Shown: positions 7,413-16,029 of the stretch, in pieces
Layout of the letters: each line of letters begins with the position of its first letter
How positions within the stretch are numbered: the stretch's first letter is position 1
DNA from: CAYLRF01 sp964385995
GTDB lineage: Bacteria; Bacillota; Clostridia; Lachnospirales; Lachnospiraceae
Reading direction: 5' to 3'
Length of the DNA stretch: 27,088 nt
Assembly: GCA_964385995.1 (NCBI GenBank)
Contig: CAYLRF010000019.1
Location: 1-27,088, forward strand
Program-made: the position numbers and the translations under genes
The notes under the pieces: generated by a model
What the model saw: the letters and a program-made list of their open reading frames with translations, nothing else
What the model was told of the DNA's origin: nothing
Databases searched by the model: none

Positions 7413-7799
7413 ATGAGCAGGGAAGGTACTGACGGATACAGGGTTGTGTTAAAGGACGGCCTGGGCAATATAGTGATAAGCTCCCATGTGGTCGCCGTGA
7501 TCTCGGGGATAGCGGCGCTGGAGGTGGAGGGCGTGGCCTTGACCGTGGGCAACCTCACCCGCGAGCTGATAAGTAAGATCGGAGTGAAAAACCTCGCCAA
7601 AGGCGTCAAAGTCGATATCCTGGGAGACGTAGCCTCGATAGAGATAGCGCTTGAGGTCAAATACGGCTTTAATGTCATGACCGTATCGCGTCAGGTGCAG
7701 GAGAAGGTAAAAGCTACCGTGCAGAACATGACGGGCCTTACGGTGGCCGACGTAAACGTCCGCGTCGCCGGGGTCAGGATCGGGACGAAGCAGGGTTAG
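7413..7799 (+). CDS. Asp23/Gls24 family envelope stress response protein
   Basis: A 128-residue protein of the Asp23 family (S. aureus Asp23, B. subtilis YqhY/YloU). Family marks are GNIVISSHVVAVISGIAALEV at about 19-39, the central GVKVDILGDVASIEIALEVKYGF strands at about 64-86, and the VQEKVKATVQNMTGLTVADVNV helix-strand end. Members are cytoplasmic or membrane-associated and are linked to envelope or lipid homeostasis. GGAGGAG lies five bases before the ATG. It is the first gene after a strong promoter and lies 28 bases before the DUF2130 gene, an unusual setting because asp23 paralogues are often beside nusB/accBC or fakA genes. Confidence 0.92.
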   Translation: MSREGTDGYRVVLKDGLGNIVISSHVVAVISGIAALEVEGVALTVGNLTRELISKIGVKNLAKGVKVDILGDVASIEIALEVKYGFNVMTVSRQVQEKVKATVQNMTGLTVADVNVRVAGVRIGTKQG

Positions 7800-7827
7800 A
7801 TACACCTTTACGGTTGGAGAGAAGTTT

Positions 7828-9090
7828 ATGGCCGCGCATGAGATACGCTGTCCGAACTGCGGAGCGGTTTTTCAGGCGGACGAGTCCGACTATAACCGCA
7901 TCGCAAGTCAGGTAAGAGACAGCGAATTTGAAAAAGAGCTTAAACGCCGCGAGGCGGAAGAGGCAAGGCGCAGAAAAGAGGACGACGAACTAAGGCGCCG
8001 CGAATACGATATCAGGCTCCTTCGCGATGAGAAGGAATTTTCCGCGAGCATAGCCGAAAAGGACAGGGAGCTTTCGGATAAAGAGAAGGAGATAGAGCGC
8101 TTAAAGGCCCTTCTTAACGCCGACGAGACAGAGAGGAAACTCGCCGTCACGGAGGCCGTGAAGGAAAAGGAACTGGAGCTTACGAAAAAAGCCTCCGAGA
8201 TAGAAAATCTTAAGCGCGACATCAGAAACATTGACGCCGAGAGCCGCTTAAACGAGAAGTCCCTAAAAGAGCGCTATGAGGAGAAGCTGAAGTTAAAAGA
8301 CGAAGAGATAGCCTATTACCGGGATTTTAAGGCCAGAGAGTCCACGAAGATGATAGGAGAAAGCCTTGAGCGGCACTGTATGGCAGAGTTTAACTCCATA
8401 CGCGCGACTGCTTTCCCAAACGCTTACTTCGAGAAGGATAACGACGCGAAGAGCGGCAGCAAGGGCGATTTCATATTCCGCGAGTCGGACGCGTCGGGTA
8501 CGGAGTTTATCTCCATCATGTTTGAGATGAAAAACGAGGCCGACGGCACCGCCGCGAAGCATAAAAACGAGGATTTTTTTAAGGAGCTTGACAGGGATCG
8601 GAGGGAGAAGAACTGCGAATACGCCATATTGGTATCGCTCCTTGAGACGGATAACGAGCTGTACAACAACGGTATCGTGGACGTGTCTTACAGATTCCCG
8701 AAGATGTATGTCATAAGGCCGCAGTTTTTCATCCCCATCATCACCCTGCTCAGAAACGCCGCGTTAAATTCCCTGAAATACCGCGAAGAGCTTCGTCTGG
8801 TTAAAAGTCAGCAACTTGACGTCGTGCGCTTCGAGGAGAACATGACGGCCTTTAAGGAGTCGTTCGGCCGCACATACAGACTGGCGAGCGAGAGATTCGC
8901 CTCGGCGATAGAAGAGATAGATAAGGTCATCGACCATCTGAAAAAGACGAAGGAAGCGCTCCTTTTATCCGAGAAGCACCTTCGCACGGCCAATGACAAA
9001 GCGAACGACCTTAGCATAAAGAAGCTTACGAAGAACGCGCCGCACGTAAAGGAGTTATTTGAGGCAAAAATGCCGGATGAGGACGCGTAA
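7828..9090 (+). CDS. DUF2130 protein: zinc-knuckle, coiled coil and nuclease-like domain
   Basis: A 420-residue protein. Residues 8-12 are a CPNCG knuckle. About 30-170 are a long, highly charged coiled coil. About 172-320 match DUF2130, with residues that could form a PD-(D/E)xK nuclease-type site: acidic helix GESLERHCMAEF (177-188), D214 in GDFIF, then E233 and K235 in MFEMKNE. A conserved KHKNEDFFKELDRDRREKNCEYAILVS block follows at 244-270, and the C-terminus is helical again. Function is unknown for the family; nuclease activity is an inference from fold. GGAGAG precedes the ATG. It ends 15 bases before the DUF5717-like gene, so it is part of the asp23 operon. It could be an accessory rather than a core member of that operon. 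Confidence 0.85.
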   Translation: MAAHEIRCPNCGAVFQADESDYNRIASQVRDSEFEKELKRREAEEARRRKEDDELRRREYDIRLLRDEKEFSASIAEKDRELSDKEKEIERLKALLNADETERKLAVTEAVKEKELELTKKASEIENLKRDIRNIDAESRLNEKSLKERYEEKLKLKDEEIAYYRDFKARESTKMIGESLERHCMAEFNSIRATAFPNAYFEKDNDAKSGSKGDFIFRESDASGTEFISIMFEMKNEADGTAAKHKNEDFFKELDRDRREKNCEYAILVSLLETDNELYNNGIVDVSYRFPKMYVIRPQFFIPIITLLRNAALNSLKYREELRLVKSQQLDVVRFEENMTAFKESFGRTYRLASERFASAIEEIDKVIDHLKKTKEALLLSEKHLRTANDKANDLSIKKLTKNAPHVKELFEAKMPDEDA

Positions 9091-9105
9091 AGATGAAGGA
9101 TAAGC

Positions 9106-12100
9106 ATGAAGGAAAAGATAAGAAAGCTTGCCAAAGGAATATTTCCCGCGAACACGCCGGATGTCGTCTTTGATAAGACTCATCTTGTCTTCAGGGTGGG
9201 AGAGGGAGAGGTCTATCAGGGAAGCTTCACGCTTACGGATAAAAACGGGGGAGACATAAGAGGTATCGTCTACCCGTCCTCATACCGCGCGCGTGTCGCT
9301 TCGCCCGGTTTTGAGGCAAATCCCGTGAAGATAGATTTTTCCTTCGACTCGGCGGGACTTTCGCCGGGGGACGTAAGTAAAGGGCGTCTCACCGTGGTAT
9401 GCGACAGGGGAGAGTACGATCTTACCTACGCGGCCGAGATCGAGCGGCCTTACGTGATGACTGGCGGCGGAAGGATCCAAAGCCTTTCGGATTTTAAGAA
9501 GCTTGCGGAAAATGATTTCGGCGAGGCCGCGCGGCTCTTTCGCTCGAGACAGTTTTTCGATGTCTTAAAATACGAAGACGTAAGGGCGGTGAACCTTTAC
9601 GCCGATATGAGAAGGTGGTCACTGGGTCCTGAGGCCATGGAGGAGTTTCTCATCGGCTTAAAGCAAAAGGAAAGGATATTTTTAACGCTCGGTGCCTCAT
9701 CCGCTTCCTTTAATCACGCTTTTGATGACTTTGAGGACAGCTTTACCGTAAATAAGAGTACCTGGGGGTTTGTCACGGCGACCGTAAGCGCCTCGGAAGA
9801 TTTCATATCGCTTCCGAAAAAGGATTTTACGACGGATGATTTCGTGGGAAATACCCTTCGCGTAAGATACAGGGTATTGTCGTCGCGCCTTCACGCGGGA
9901 TGTAATTTCTGCCGTATCCGCGTAAAAACCCCTTATGAGGAGATACATTTTGATATTAAGGTGCGCCGACCCGCGCGTACGGACGGCTTTAAACGCAAAA
10001 AGAACGGGATAGCCGCGAGGTGTGTACGCGCTTACCTTACATATATCGCGGGAGGCAGTACTAAAAAAGCGTGGACGGACGAATCTTTATCCTTAGTCGG
10101 AAAGCTTGCCGCGCTTGATCCCAAGGACGGGGCCGCAGATCTCCTGCAGGCGCACATTTTCCTCGAGTCGGGAAGAAAGGATGAGGCGAAGTGGCTCCTT
10201 GACGGCCGCCGTCTGCATAAGGGCACGTCAAAAGAGGAGATTGAGCTTTACGCCTACGGTCTGTATCTTGACGCGAAGTTAAAGGGCGACTCGTCTGTTC
10301 GGGCCCGCGCGGCGGATGAGATCGAGCGCTTATACATGAAACAGCCGAGGTCATGGCCGCTTCTCTACATGCTAGTAAATCTTGACGGGAAATATAAGGA
10401 CCCGGAGGTGAAGCTGCGCGTTCTCGAGAGACAGTTTTTTAACGGCTCCAATCAGACGCTTCTGTATGCCGCGGCCTTCATGGTATTTCGCGAAAATGTC
10501 CATCTTCTTCGCAGGTTCGGCTCCTTCGAGACGCAGGTGCTCTCCTTTGCCGTAAAATACGGACTTATCACGGAAAACGTCGCGCTGCGGGCGGCGGATC
10601 TTGCCTGCAGGCAAAACAGATACGATCCGAGGCTTACCGGGATCCTTAAAGGCATTTATGAGATATACGATAACAAGACGGTCCTTACCGCCCTGTGCAT
10701 GCAGCTTATAAACGGAGGTTTGGCCGGGGAGAAGTATTATAAGTGGTATGAAAACGCCGTGAAGGCGGGGCTTAAGATCGCGCAGCTTTATGAGTTTTAC
10801 GTGATGTCGCTTCCGACCGAAAAGGCGAGGTCTCCTCTTCCCAGGATCATTTACCTGTATTTCTCAAAAGGCGTGACGCTTGATTATAAGAGAACGGCCG
10901 TCCTGTACGCCAACATACTGCGGTACGCGGATCAAAACCGCGACATATACGAGACGTTTAGGGAACGGATAGAAGCCTTCGCAAAAAGCGAATTGCAAAA
11001 AAGACATATCGACGATTCACTGCGATATATCTATAACCGCCTGTTTGACGAAAAGACGCTCACCGTCGAGGAAAAAGAAGCGCTCTATGATATCTGCCAC
11101 AGATATCACGTAACTACGTCCGCGGCCGGCATCAGATACGTGACGGTGATAGAAAAGGACGGCGCGGTGCGACAGAGGATAGCCTATACCGAGAGCGGCG
11201 CCGATATTTACCTTTACGACAGGGAGTCGACTGTGGTCTTTGAAGGCGCGGGCGGAAGACATTACGCGGAGTCTGTCCCCTACGATCTCGTGAGGATGTA
11301 TTATGAGCTGCGTTTTATAAAGGTCGCGGCAAAGAGGCGGACGGACAGTGAGATAAAAAATCGGGACACGGACGGAGAAGGGCTTTCGCTTGACTCGTTA
11401 AGGCAAAAGGGATTTCATACTTATCCGATAAGCGACGTATTTTCGCTCTGCTCCTCATCTGCCGCCGCGCGGGGGGATGAAGAAGACGCTTTTCTCATAA
11501 GCGCCTGCCTGGAACTTGCCGGGCGCAATCTTTATGACAGGAACACTTTGGGATATCTTGCGCGCTTTTTTAACGGCGCCACCCGCGACATGAAGTTTAT
11601 ATGGAAAAAGGCGAAAGGCTGCGGTATCGACACGCGCGGTATCTCCGAGAGGATCCTGACTCAAATGCTTTTTTCGGGGGCGGTTTTCGGGGACGAGGAG
11701 ATTTTCGCGGATTATTACGCGCAAAAGCCGTATTTCAGGATTAAACAGGCGTATCTGGCGTATGTCTCCCGCGAATACGTGGAGCGCGGGAGGGATATGA
11801 GCGCCCGCTTAGCCGAAATCATCGTTAAGGAAATATCCGAGAAAGAGACCCTTGCCTCTGTCTGTGAGGCCGCGGCGCTTAAGTTTTACGCGGATATGTT
11901 CGGGGATAAGGAAGCGGACAAGAAAGAAGACTTCGCTCTCGCGGGGATTTTGCAAAAAATGTATTATAAGCTCGCGGACAGCGGTATGATATTTGATTTC
12001 TTTCTTAAATATCCCTATGAATGGCGGACGCGGGTATTTCTTCACGACAAATACGTGGCGGAGTATCACGGCGGCGCGGACTCGAAAGTGAGTATAATTT

Positions 12101-12432
12101 ACAGGATCGGCGATGAGGACACCAGGACCGAAAGACTCATGCCGGTGTTCGCGGGAGTATATGTGAAGATTTTCACGGTACTTGCGGGTGAAAAGCTCAC
12201 ATGCTACTTTACGGAAGAAAAGGACGGCGTCACGAAGAAGAGCTCATGGCGTTCGTATGAGCCTTTAAAGGCTAAGCGCGGTTCGGGCAGATACGGTATG
12301 CTTTTTCGTCTTCTTTCCGATGAGAAGAGCGGGGGTAGTGACGCGGCCCGGGAGGCGCAGGCATATCTTCGCGATGAGAAGACTGCGGATGAGATATTTC
12401 TCACATTTCGCGCCCGGGAAGGCGTAAGGTGA
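9106..12432 (+). CDS. Giant Ig-like and helical-repeat protein (DUF5717-like)
   Basis: A 1108-residue protein that I recognise from memory as the DUF5717 family of Lachnospiraceae; function unknown. No signal peptide or membrane helix is visible, so it is probably cytoplasmic. Residues about 17-112 form a beta-sandwich (LVFRVGEGEVYQGSFTLTD), 125-190 are helical, and 215-288 form a second Ig-like unit (TWGFVTATVSASEDFISL, ending HFDIKVRR). About 295-660 are a long alpha-solenoid. A beta-rich segment at about 665-745 is followed by more helices, and a similar beta-rich segment lies at about 985-1055 (AGVYVKIFTVLAGEKLTCYF). The overall plan is a scaffold. AAGGA precedes the ATG, 15 bases after the DUF2130 gene, and the Hsp70-like gene begins 16 bases after its stop. 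Confidence 0.85.
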   Translation: MKEKIRKLAKGIFPANTPDVVFDKTHLVFRVGEGEVYQGSFTLTDKNGGDIRGIVYPSSYRARVASPGFEANPVKIDFSFDSAGLSPGDVSKGRLTVVCDRGEYDLTYAAEIERPYVMTGGGRIQSLSDFKKLAENDFGEAARLFRSRQFFDVLKYEDVRAVNLYADMRRWSLGPEAMEEFLIGLKQKERIFLTLGASSASFNHAFDDFEDSFTVNKSTWGFVTATVSASEDFISLPKKDFTTDDFVGNTLRVRYRVLSSRLHAGCNFCRIRVKTPYEEIHFDIKVRRPARTDGFKRKKNGIAARCVRAYLTYIAGGSTKKAWTDESLSLVGKLAALDPKDGAADLLQAHIFLESGRKDEAKWLLDGRRLHKGTSKEEIELYAYGLYLDAKLKGDSSVRARAADEIERLYMKQPRSWPLLYMLVNLDGKYKDPEVKLRVLERQFFNGSNQTLLYAAAFMVFRENVHLLRRFGSFETQVLSFAVKYGLITENVALRAADLACRQNRYDPRLTGILKGIYEIYDNKTVLTALCMQLINGGLAGEKYYKWYENAVKAGLKIAQLYEFYVMSLPTEKARSPLPRIIYLYFSKGVTLDYKRTAVLYANILRYADQNRDIYETFRERIEAFAKSELQKRHIDDSLRYIYNRLFDEKTLTVEEKEALYDICHRYHVTTSAAGIRYVTVIEKDGAVRQRIAYTESGADIYLYDRESTVVFEGAGGRHYAESVPYDLVRMYYELRFIKVAAKRRTDSEIKNRDTDGEGLSLDSLRQKGFHTYPISDVFSLCSSSAAARGDEEDAFLISACLELAGRNLYDRNTLGYLARFFNGATRDMKFIWKKAKGCGIDTRGISERILTQMLFSGAVFGDEEIFADYYAQKPYFRIKQAYLAYVSREYVERGRDMSARLAEIIVKEISEKETLASVCEAAALKFYADMFGDKEADKKEDFALAGILQKMYYKLADSGMIFDFFLKYPYEWRTRVFLHDKYVAEYHGGADSKVSIIYRIGDEDTRTERLMPVFAGVYVKIFTVLAGEKLTCYFTEEKDGVTKKSSWRSYEPLKAKRGSGRYGMLFRLLSDEKSGGSDAAREAQAYLRDEKTADEIFLTFRAREGVR

Positions 12433-12448
12433 GACGGGAGAATATATT

Positions 12449-13717
12449 TTGGAAAACGGCGCGATATTGGGGTATGACTTAAATGACATCTTCGCTCAGA
12501 TAAGCGTTTACAGCGAGGAAAACGAGGAGCCGCAGACGGCCTTTTTCGGATCCGAGCGTTCGCGCATACCTTTGGCCATCGCGAAAAAAGACGGGTCGTG
12601 GCTTATCGGTTCCGAGGCGCAGAGGCTTAAGACGACGGGGGAGGCGCCCGTCGCGGAAGGTTTTTATGAGGCGGCGCTTTTAAAGAAGACGATCGCTTTC
12701 GGGTCGGAGGATGTCGAGGCGATATGGCTCCTTGCCAAATTCGTGGCGGTATCACTCGGAGAATTTACTGACATAGCCGAGATAGTTTTTACCGTGCCCG
12801 CACTTTCCATGGACACCGTAAAACTTTTAAAGAGCATAGCGGTCATGGCCGGGATCTCAAAATCGCATGTCGGCGTGCAGGATCACAGGGAGAGTTTTTG
12901 CGATTACGTGCTCTTTTTGCCGAGGGAACTTTGGCAGTACGAAACAGCGCTCTTTGAGTGGGACGGCGACTGCATAAAAGCGAGTATGCTGCGCAGGCTG
13001 CGAAAAGGAGCCTTTGTCACGGTGGATGAAGTGGCGTCGGCGAAGATAGAAGAGCTTTCCCTGGTTTATCCCGTGCTTAACGTGGACAGGGCCGGCGACG
13101 CCGACATAGCGTTTAAGCAGTTTATAAGCGGCATATTCGCGAAAAGGATCGTCTCTTCGGTATTTCTGGTAGGTGAAGGCTTCGACGGCGGGTGGTATAC
13201 GCAGTCGCTTAAGCTTCTCTGTAACGGAAGACGCGTGTTCGCGGGAAATAATCTTTTCAGCCGCGGCGCCTGCTGCGCGGCGTTAAAAAAGGCCCGAAAG
13301 ATAACCGGCGCTCCCGTGTATCTGGACGAGACGAAGCTTCTCGATCAGATCTGCCTTAAGCTTAGGACGGACGGAAAGGAATCTTGGCAGCCCGTTGTCT
13401 CCTACGGGACGAGGTGGTATGAGGCCGATACGGAGTTTGAGATCCTTCTTGAAAATGACGATGACATCGAGATTCACGCCGAGTCGCTCGTGGACGGTGA
13501 CATGACAGCCGTTCGCGTGCCGCTTAAGGGATACGTATCGCGAAGGCCCTACAGCATTCGACTTAAGGTATCCGTGATGTTTACCGATGAGAAGACGGCG
13601 AAGATTACGTTCAGGGACATGGGCTTCGGAGATTTTTACGCTCCGAACGGCTTTACCGCCGAGCGGGTGATCCGCGCGGGAGGGATAAATGGGCAGTATA
13701 ATTCTTTGTCATCATAA
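12449..13717 (+). CDS. Degenerate Hsp70/actin-fold protein (DUF5716-like)
   Basis: A 422-residue protein with a TTG start, preceded by GGGAG eight bases upstream. It follows the Hsp70 plan in order: ILGYDLND (6-13) for DnaK IGIDLGTT; SRIPLAIAKKDGSWLIGSEAQR (38-59) for the TPS...LVG..A segment; DIAEIVFTVPALS (108-120) for VITVPAYF; MAGISKSHVGVQDHRES (133-149) for AGL...NEPTAA; FLVGEGFDGG (239-248) for ILVGGSTR; and FAGNNLFSRGACCAALKK (264-281) for NPDEAVALGAA. The DLGGGTFD loop is replaced by EWDGDCIKASML (170-181). Residues about 322-400 are beta-rich and end FRDMGFGDFY, where Hsp70 has its substrate domain. Key nucleotide-binding glycines and threonines are missing, so ATP hydrolysis is doubtful. 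I believe this is DUF5716. The fold reading is mine, by eye. Confidence 0.8.
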   Translation: MENGAILGYDLNDIFAQISVYSEENEEPQTAFFGSERSRIPLAIAKKDGSWLIGSEAQRLKTTGEAPVAEGFYEAALLKKTIAFGSEDVEAIWLLAKFVAVSLGEFTDIAEIVFTVPALSMDTVKLLKSIAVMAGISKSHVGVQDHRESFCDYVLFLPRELWQYETALFEWDGDCIKASMLRRLRKGAFVTVDEVASAKIEELSLVYPVLNVDRAGDADIAFKQFISGIFAKRIVSSVFLVGEGFDGGWYTQSLKLLCNGRRVFAGNNLFSRGACCAALKKARKITGAPVYLDETKLLDQICLKLRTDGKESWQPVVSYGTRWYEADTEFEILLENDDDIEIHAESLVDGDMTAVRVPLKGYVSRRPYSIRLKVSVMFTDEKTAKITFRDMGFGDFYAPNGFTAERVIRAGGINGQYNSLSS

Positions 13718-14591
13718 ATGGGCGACTCACCCGTACGAGATAATGCGGCTTCGCATATATACGCTTGAGGAGCTGTGTTATTTTATCACGGAGAACATAT
13801 ATCTGATCGACTCGTCGTTCGCCGACGCGCGTCTTACGGAGTGGCTCAGGGACGAACTTTGGCTTTCCGATCTCGCAACCGAGCTTACCGACATCATAAA
13901 AGAAAACGGATCCCCGGAACAGTTCGCGATGACGATTCTTACGGACTCGAAGATATACACTACCGCGCAGCTCGGGAACATAAAGGCGGCGTTTGGGGGC
14001 ATAAAAAGGCTCACTCCCGAGAGAAGAAGAAAATTTAAGGCGGACAGCCTCCTTGACGGCGGATGCGCGGGGCAGGCGGCCGCCATCTACCGCTCGCTTA
14101 TAAGGGAAATGCCGGATGACGGCTCTGACGGCGATTTTTACGGAAGAGTATACGCCTGTCTGGGTTCGGCTTACGGAAGGATGTTTCTTTATAAAGACGC
14201 CGCGAGCATGTATGAAGAGGCGCTTAAACTGTGCGAGGATCCTGATATTCGCACAGCTTATGTCTACGCTCTTTTTAAAAGCGCGGATGAAGAGGCCTTT
14301 ACGGAATTTCTTAACGGCGATGAGAAAAACGTGGGGGCGTGGGAGCGTATATCGGCGAAGCTGGGGCGTGAGGACGATTCGCCGAATGCCGCGACTGCGG
14401 GCGAAGCGTACGGAGAGAAGGTCGGTGACGCGGCTTCAAACGAGTCGTCCGGCCGGGAAAATGATGAAGCGGCGTCAGACGAACCGACCGGGTGTGAAAA
14501 CGATGACACGGCGGCTGCCTTCGAGGGCGACGGCCGGCCGGACATGAAACATTTAAAAGAAAGATACAGGCGGATGAGCGCGATCTCATAG
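13689..14591 (+). CDS. TPR protein of the DUF5717/DUF5716 module
   Basis: A 300-residue protein overlapping the Hsp70-like gene by 29 bases, so probably translated with it. GGAGGG lies four bases before the ATG. The N-terminus (GSIILCHHKWATHPYEI) and the YTLEELCYFITENIYLID segment (24-41) resemble a conserved Lachnospiraceae protein of unknown function. A helical region is followed by a TPR-like pair at about 125-200 (GQAAAIYRSLIREMP; LGSAYGRMFLYKDAASMYEEALKLC). Residues 228-285 are an acidic, low-complexity linker with two copies of an E-N-D-x2-A-A motif. The C-terminus is the basic helix MKHLKERYRRMSA. TPR proteins often bind chaperone tails, so a co-chaperone-like role is plausible but only inferred. 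Last gene of the operon. Confidence 0.82.
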   Translation: MGSIILCHHKWATHPYEIMRLRIYTLEELCYFITENIYLIDSSFADARLTEWLRDELWLSDLATELTDIIKENGSPEQFAMTILTDSKIYTTAQLGNIKAAFGGIKRLTPERRRKFKADSLLDGGCAGQAAAIYRSLIREMPDDGSDGDFYGRVYACLGSAYGRMFLYKDAASMYEEALKLCEDPDIRTAYVYALFKSADEEAFTEFLNGDEKNVGAWERISAKLGREDDSPNAATAGEAYGEKVGDAASNESSGRENDEAASDEPTGCENDDTAAAFEGDGRPDMKHLKERYRRMSAIS

Positions 14592-14592
14592 C

Positions 14593-14691
14593 GTAGGAAC
14601 ACGTATTTCACGCTTGAAGCGCGTCGTAAGGGTTTTTCGCGGCGGTCAGAAAGCTTTCGAAAGTAAGAATACGTATTTCACGCTTGAGGCG
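14593..14691 (+). repeat. 29-base direct repeat in the spacer before the aminotransferase
   Basis: The spacer 14592-14733 contains a 29-base unit at 14593-14621 and again at 14663-14691, 26 of 29 identical, 70 bases apart. Each has ACGTATTTCACGCTTGA at its core. Between them lie AGCGCGTCGTAA (14618-14629), also found in dispersed element copy C, and the overlapping palindromes GAAAGCTTTC and CTTTCGAAAG. TTGAGG (14684-14689) and TAATTT (14706-14711), 16 bases apart, could be a promoter for the next gene. No terminator is clear. Confidence 0.6.
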
Positions 14692-14733
14692 TTGCGGTTT
14701 AAGGTTAATTTACTTGGAGGAGGTTTACGGTAA

Positions 14734-16029
14734 ATGAAGGAGTTAAAGGACACGGGTAATGCAGAACTTCAGGAGCTTTTAAAAAAGTCAAAGGATCGTT
14801 TTTATGATTTAAAGTCGAAGAATCTCACGCTTGACATGACCAGGGGGAAACCCTCAAAGGCGCAGCTGGACTTAAGTCTCGGCATGATGGACGCGCTGGG
14901 AAGCGACTCGGACTTTATGAGCGAGGACGGCGTGGACTGCCGCAATTACGGCGTGCCGGACGGTATCGGTGAGGCGAAAAAGCTCCTTGCCGACATGACG
15001 GAGGTGCCGCCCGAAAACATCATTATCTTCGGAAATTCCAGTCTTAATATCATGTACGATACCGTTTCGCGTTCCGTGACTCACGGTGTGCTTGGCAGCA
15101 CGCCCTGGTGCAGACTGGACAGGGTCGTGTTCTTATGCCCGGTACCGGGATACGACAGGCATTTTTCCATCACGGAGCACTTCGGCATAGATATGGTAAA
15201 CGTGCCGATGACGCCTGACGGACCGGACATGGATATGGTGGAGGAGCTTGTAAATACGGATCCGGCCGTAAAAGGCATATGGTGCGTGCCGAAATACTCG
15301 AATCCTCAGGGCATCACTTACTCTGACGAGACAGTGAAAAGATTTGCCGCGCTTAAACCCGCGGCGGCGGATTTTCGGATCTACTGGGACAACGCTTACG
15401 GCATTCATCATCTGTATGACGATAAGCAGGATCATATCCCCGAGATATTATATGAGTGCGAAAAGCAGGGACATCCCGACATGGTTTATAAATTCTGCTC
15501 CACGTCAAAGGTAAGCTTTCCGGGTTCGGGGCTGGCCGCGATAGGCGCTTCCAAGGCGAATCTTGACGAGATAAGGGAGACATTAAAGATACAGACCATA
15601 GGTCATGACAAGCTTAATCAGCTGCGTCACGCCCGCTTTTATAAAGACATAGACGGCATGAAGGCCCATATGAAAAAACACGCCGAGATCCTAAGACCGA
15701 AATTCGAGGCAGTGCTTGACATCTTAGAGAGAGAGATAGGCGGTCTCGGTATCGGAAGCTGGATAAGGCCGCGCGGAGGATATTTCATCTCTTTTGACGC
15801 CATGACGGGGTGCGCCAAGAAAATAGTGGCGAAGGCCGCGGAGGCGGGGCTCAAGATGACGGCCGCGGGAGCCACCTTCCCTTACGGCAAGGATCCGAAT
15901 GACAGCAATATCCGCATCGCGCCGTCATTTCCCACTTTGGATGAGCTTAAAGTCGCGACTGAGATTTTCGCCCTTTCGGTGAAGATTGTAAGCATAGAGA
16001 AGATGCTTAAAGAGAGGGCCGCGTTATGA
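14734..16029 (+). CDS. Aspartate aminotransferase, class Ic type
   Basis: A 431-residue PLP enzyme of fold type I. It resembles the aspartate aminotransferase group found in Corynebacterium glutamicum (class Ic) and many Clostridia, which converts aspartate and 2-oxoglutarate to oxaloacetate and glutamate in the cytoplasm. The PLP lysine is K259 in FCSTSKVSFPGSG. The aspartate that contacts the pyridine ring is in FRIYWDNAYGIHHL (about 226-239), and the substrate carboxylate arginine is in SNIRIAPSFP near the C-terminus. MTRGKPSKAQLDLS (36-49) is the typical N-terminal motif. GGAGGAGGT lies nine bases before the ATG. The stop overlaps the gltX start (ATGA). Some relatives are annotated as MocR-like regulators, but no DNA-binding domain is present here. 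Confidence 0.88.
   Translation: MKELKDTGNAELQELLKKSKDRFYDLKSKNLTLDMTRGKPSKAQLDLSLGMMDALGSDSDFMSEDGVDCRNYGVPDGIGEAKKLLADMTEVPPENIIIFGNSSLNIMYDTVSRSVTHGVLGSTPWCRLDRVVFLCPVPGYDRHFSITEHFGIDMVNVPMTPDGPDMDMVEELVNTDPAVKGIWCVPKYSNPQGITYSDETVKRFAALKPAAADFRIYWDNAYGIHHLYDDKQDHIPEILYECEKQGHPDMVYKFCSTSKVSFPGSGLAAIGASKANLDEIRETLKIQTIGHDKLNQLRHARFYKDIDGMKAHMKKHAEILRPKFEAVLDILEREIGGLGIGSWIRPRGGYFISFDAMTGCAKKIVAKAAEAGLKMTAAGATFPYGKDPNDSNIRIAPSFPTLDELKVATEIFALSVKIVSIEKMLKERAAL

Noticed and set aside
14116..14547. A 143-codon plus-strand frame inside the TPR gene
   Set aside because: It is a basic, out-of-frame shadow of a gene supported by Shine-Dalgarno, overlap and domain content.
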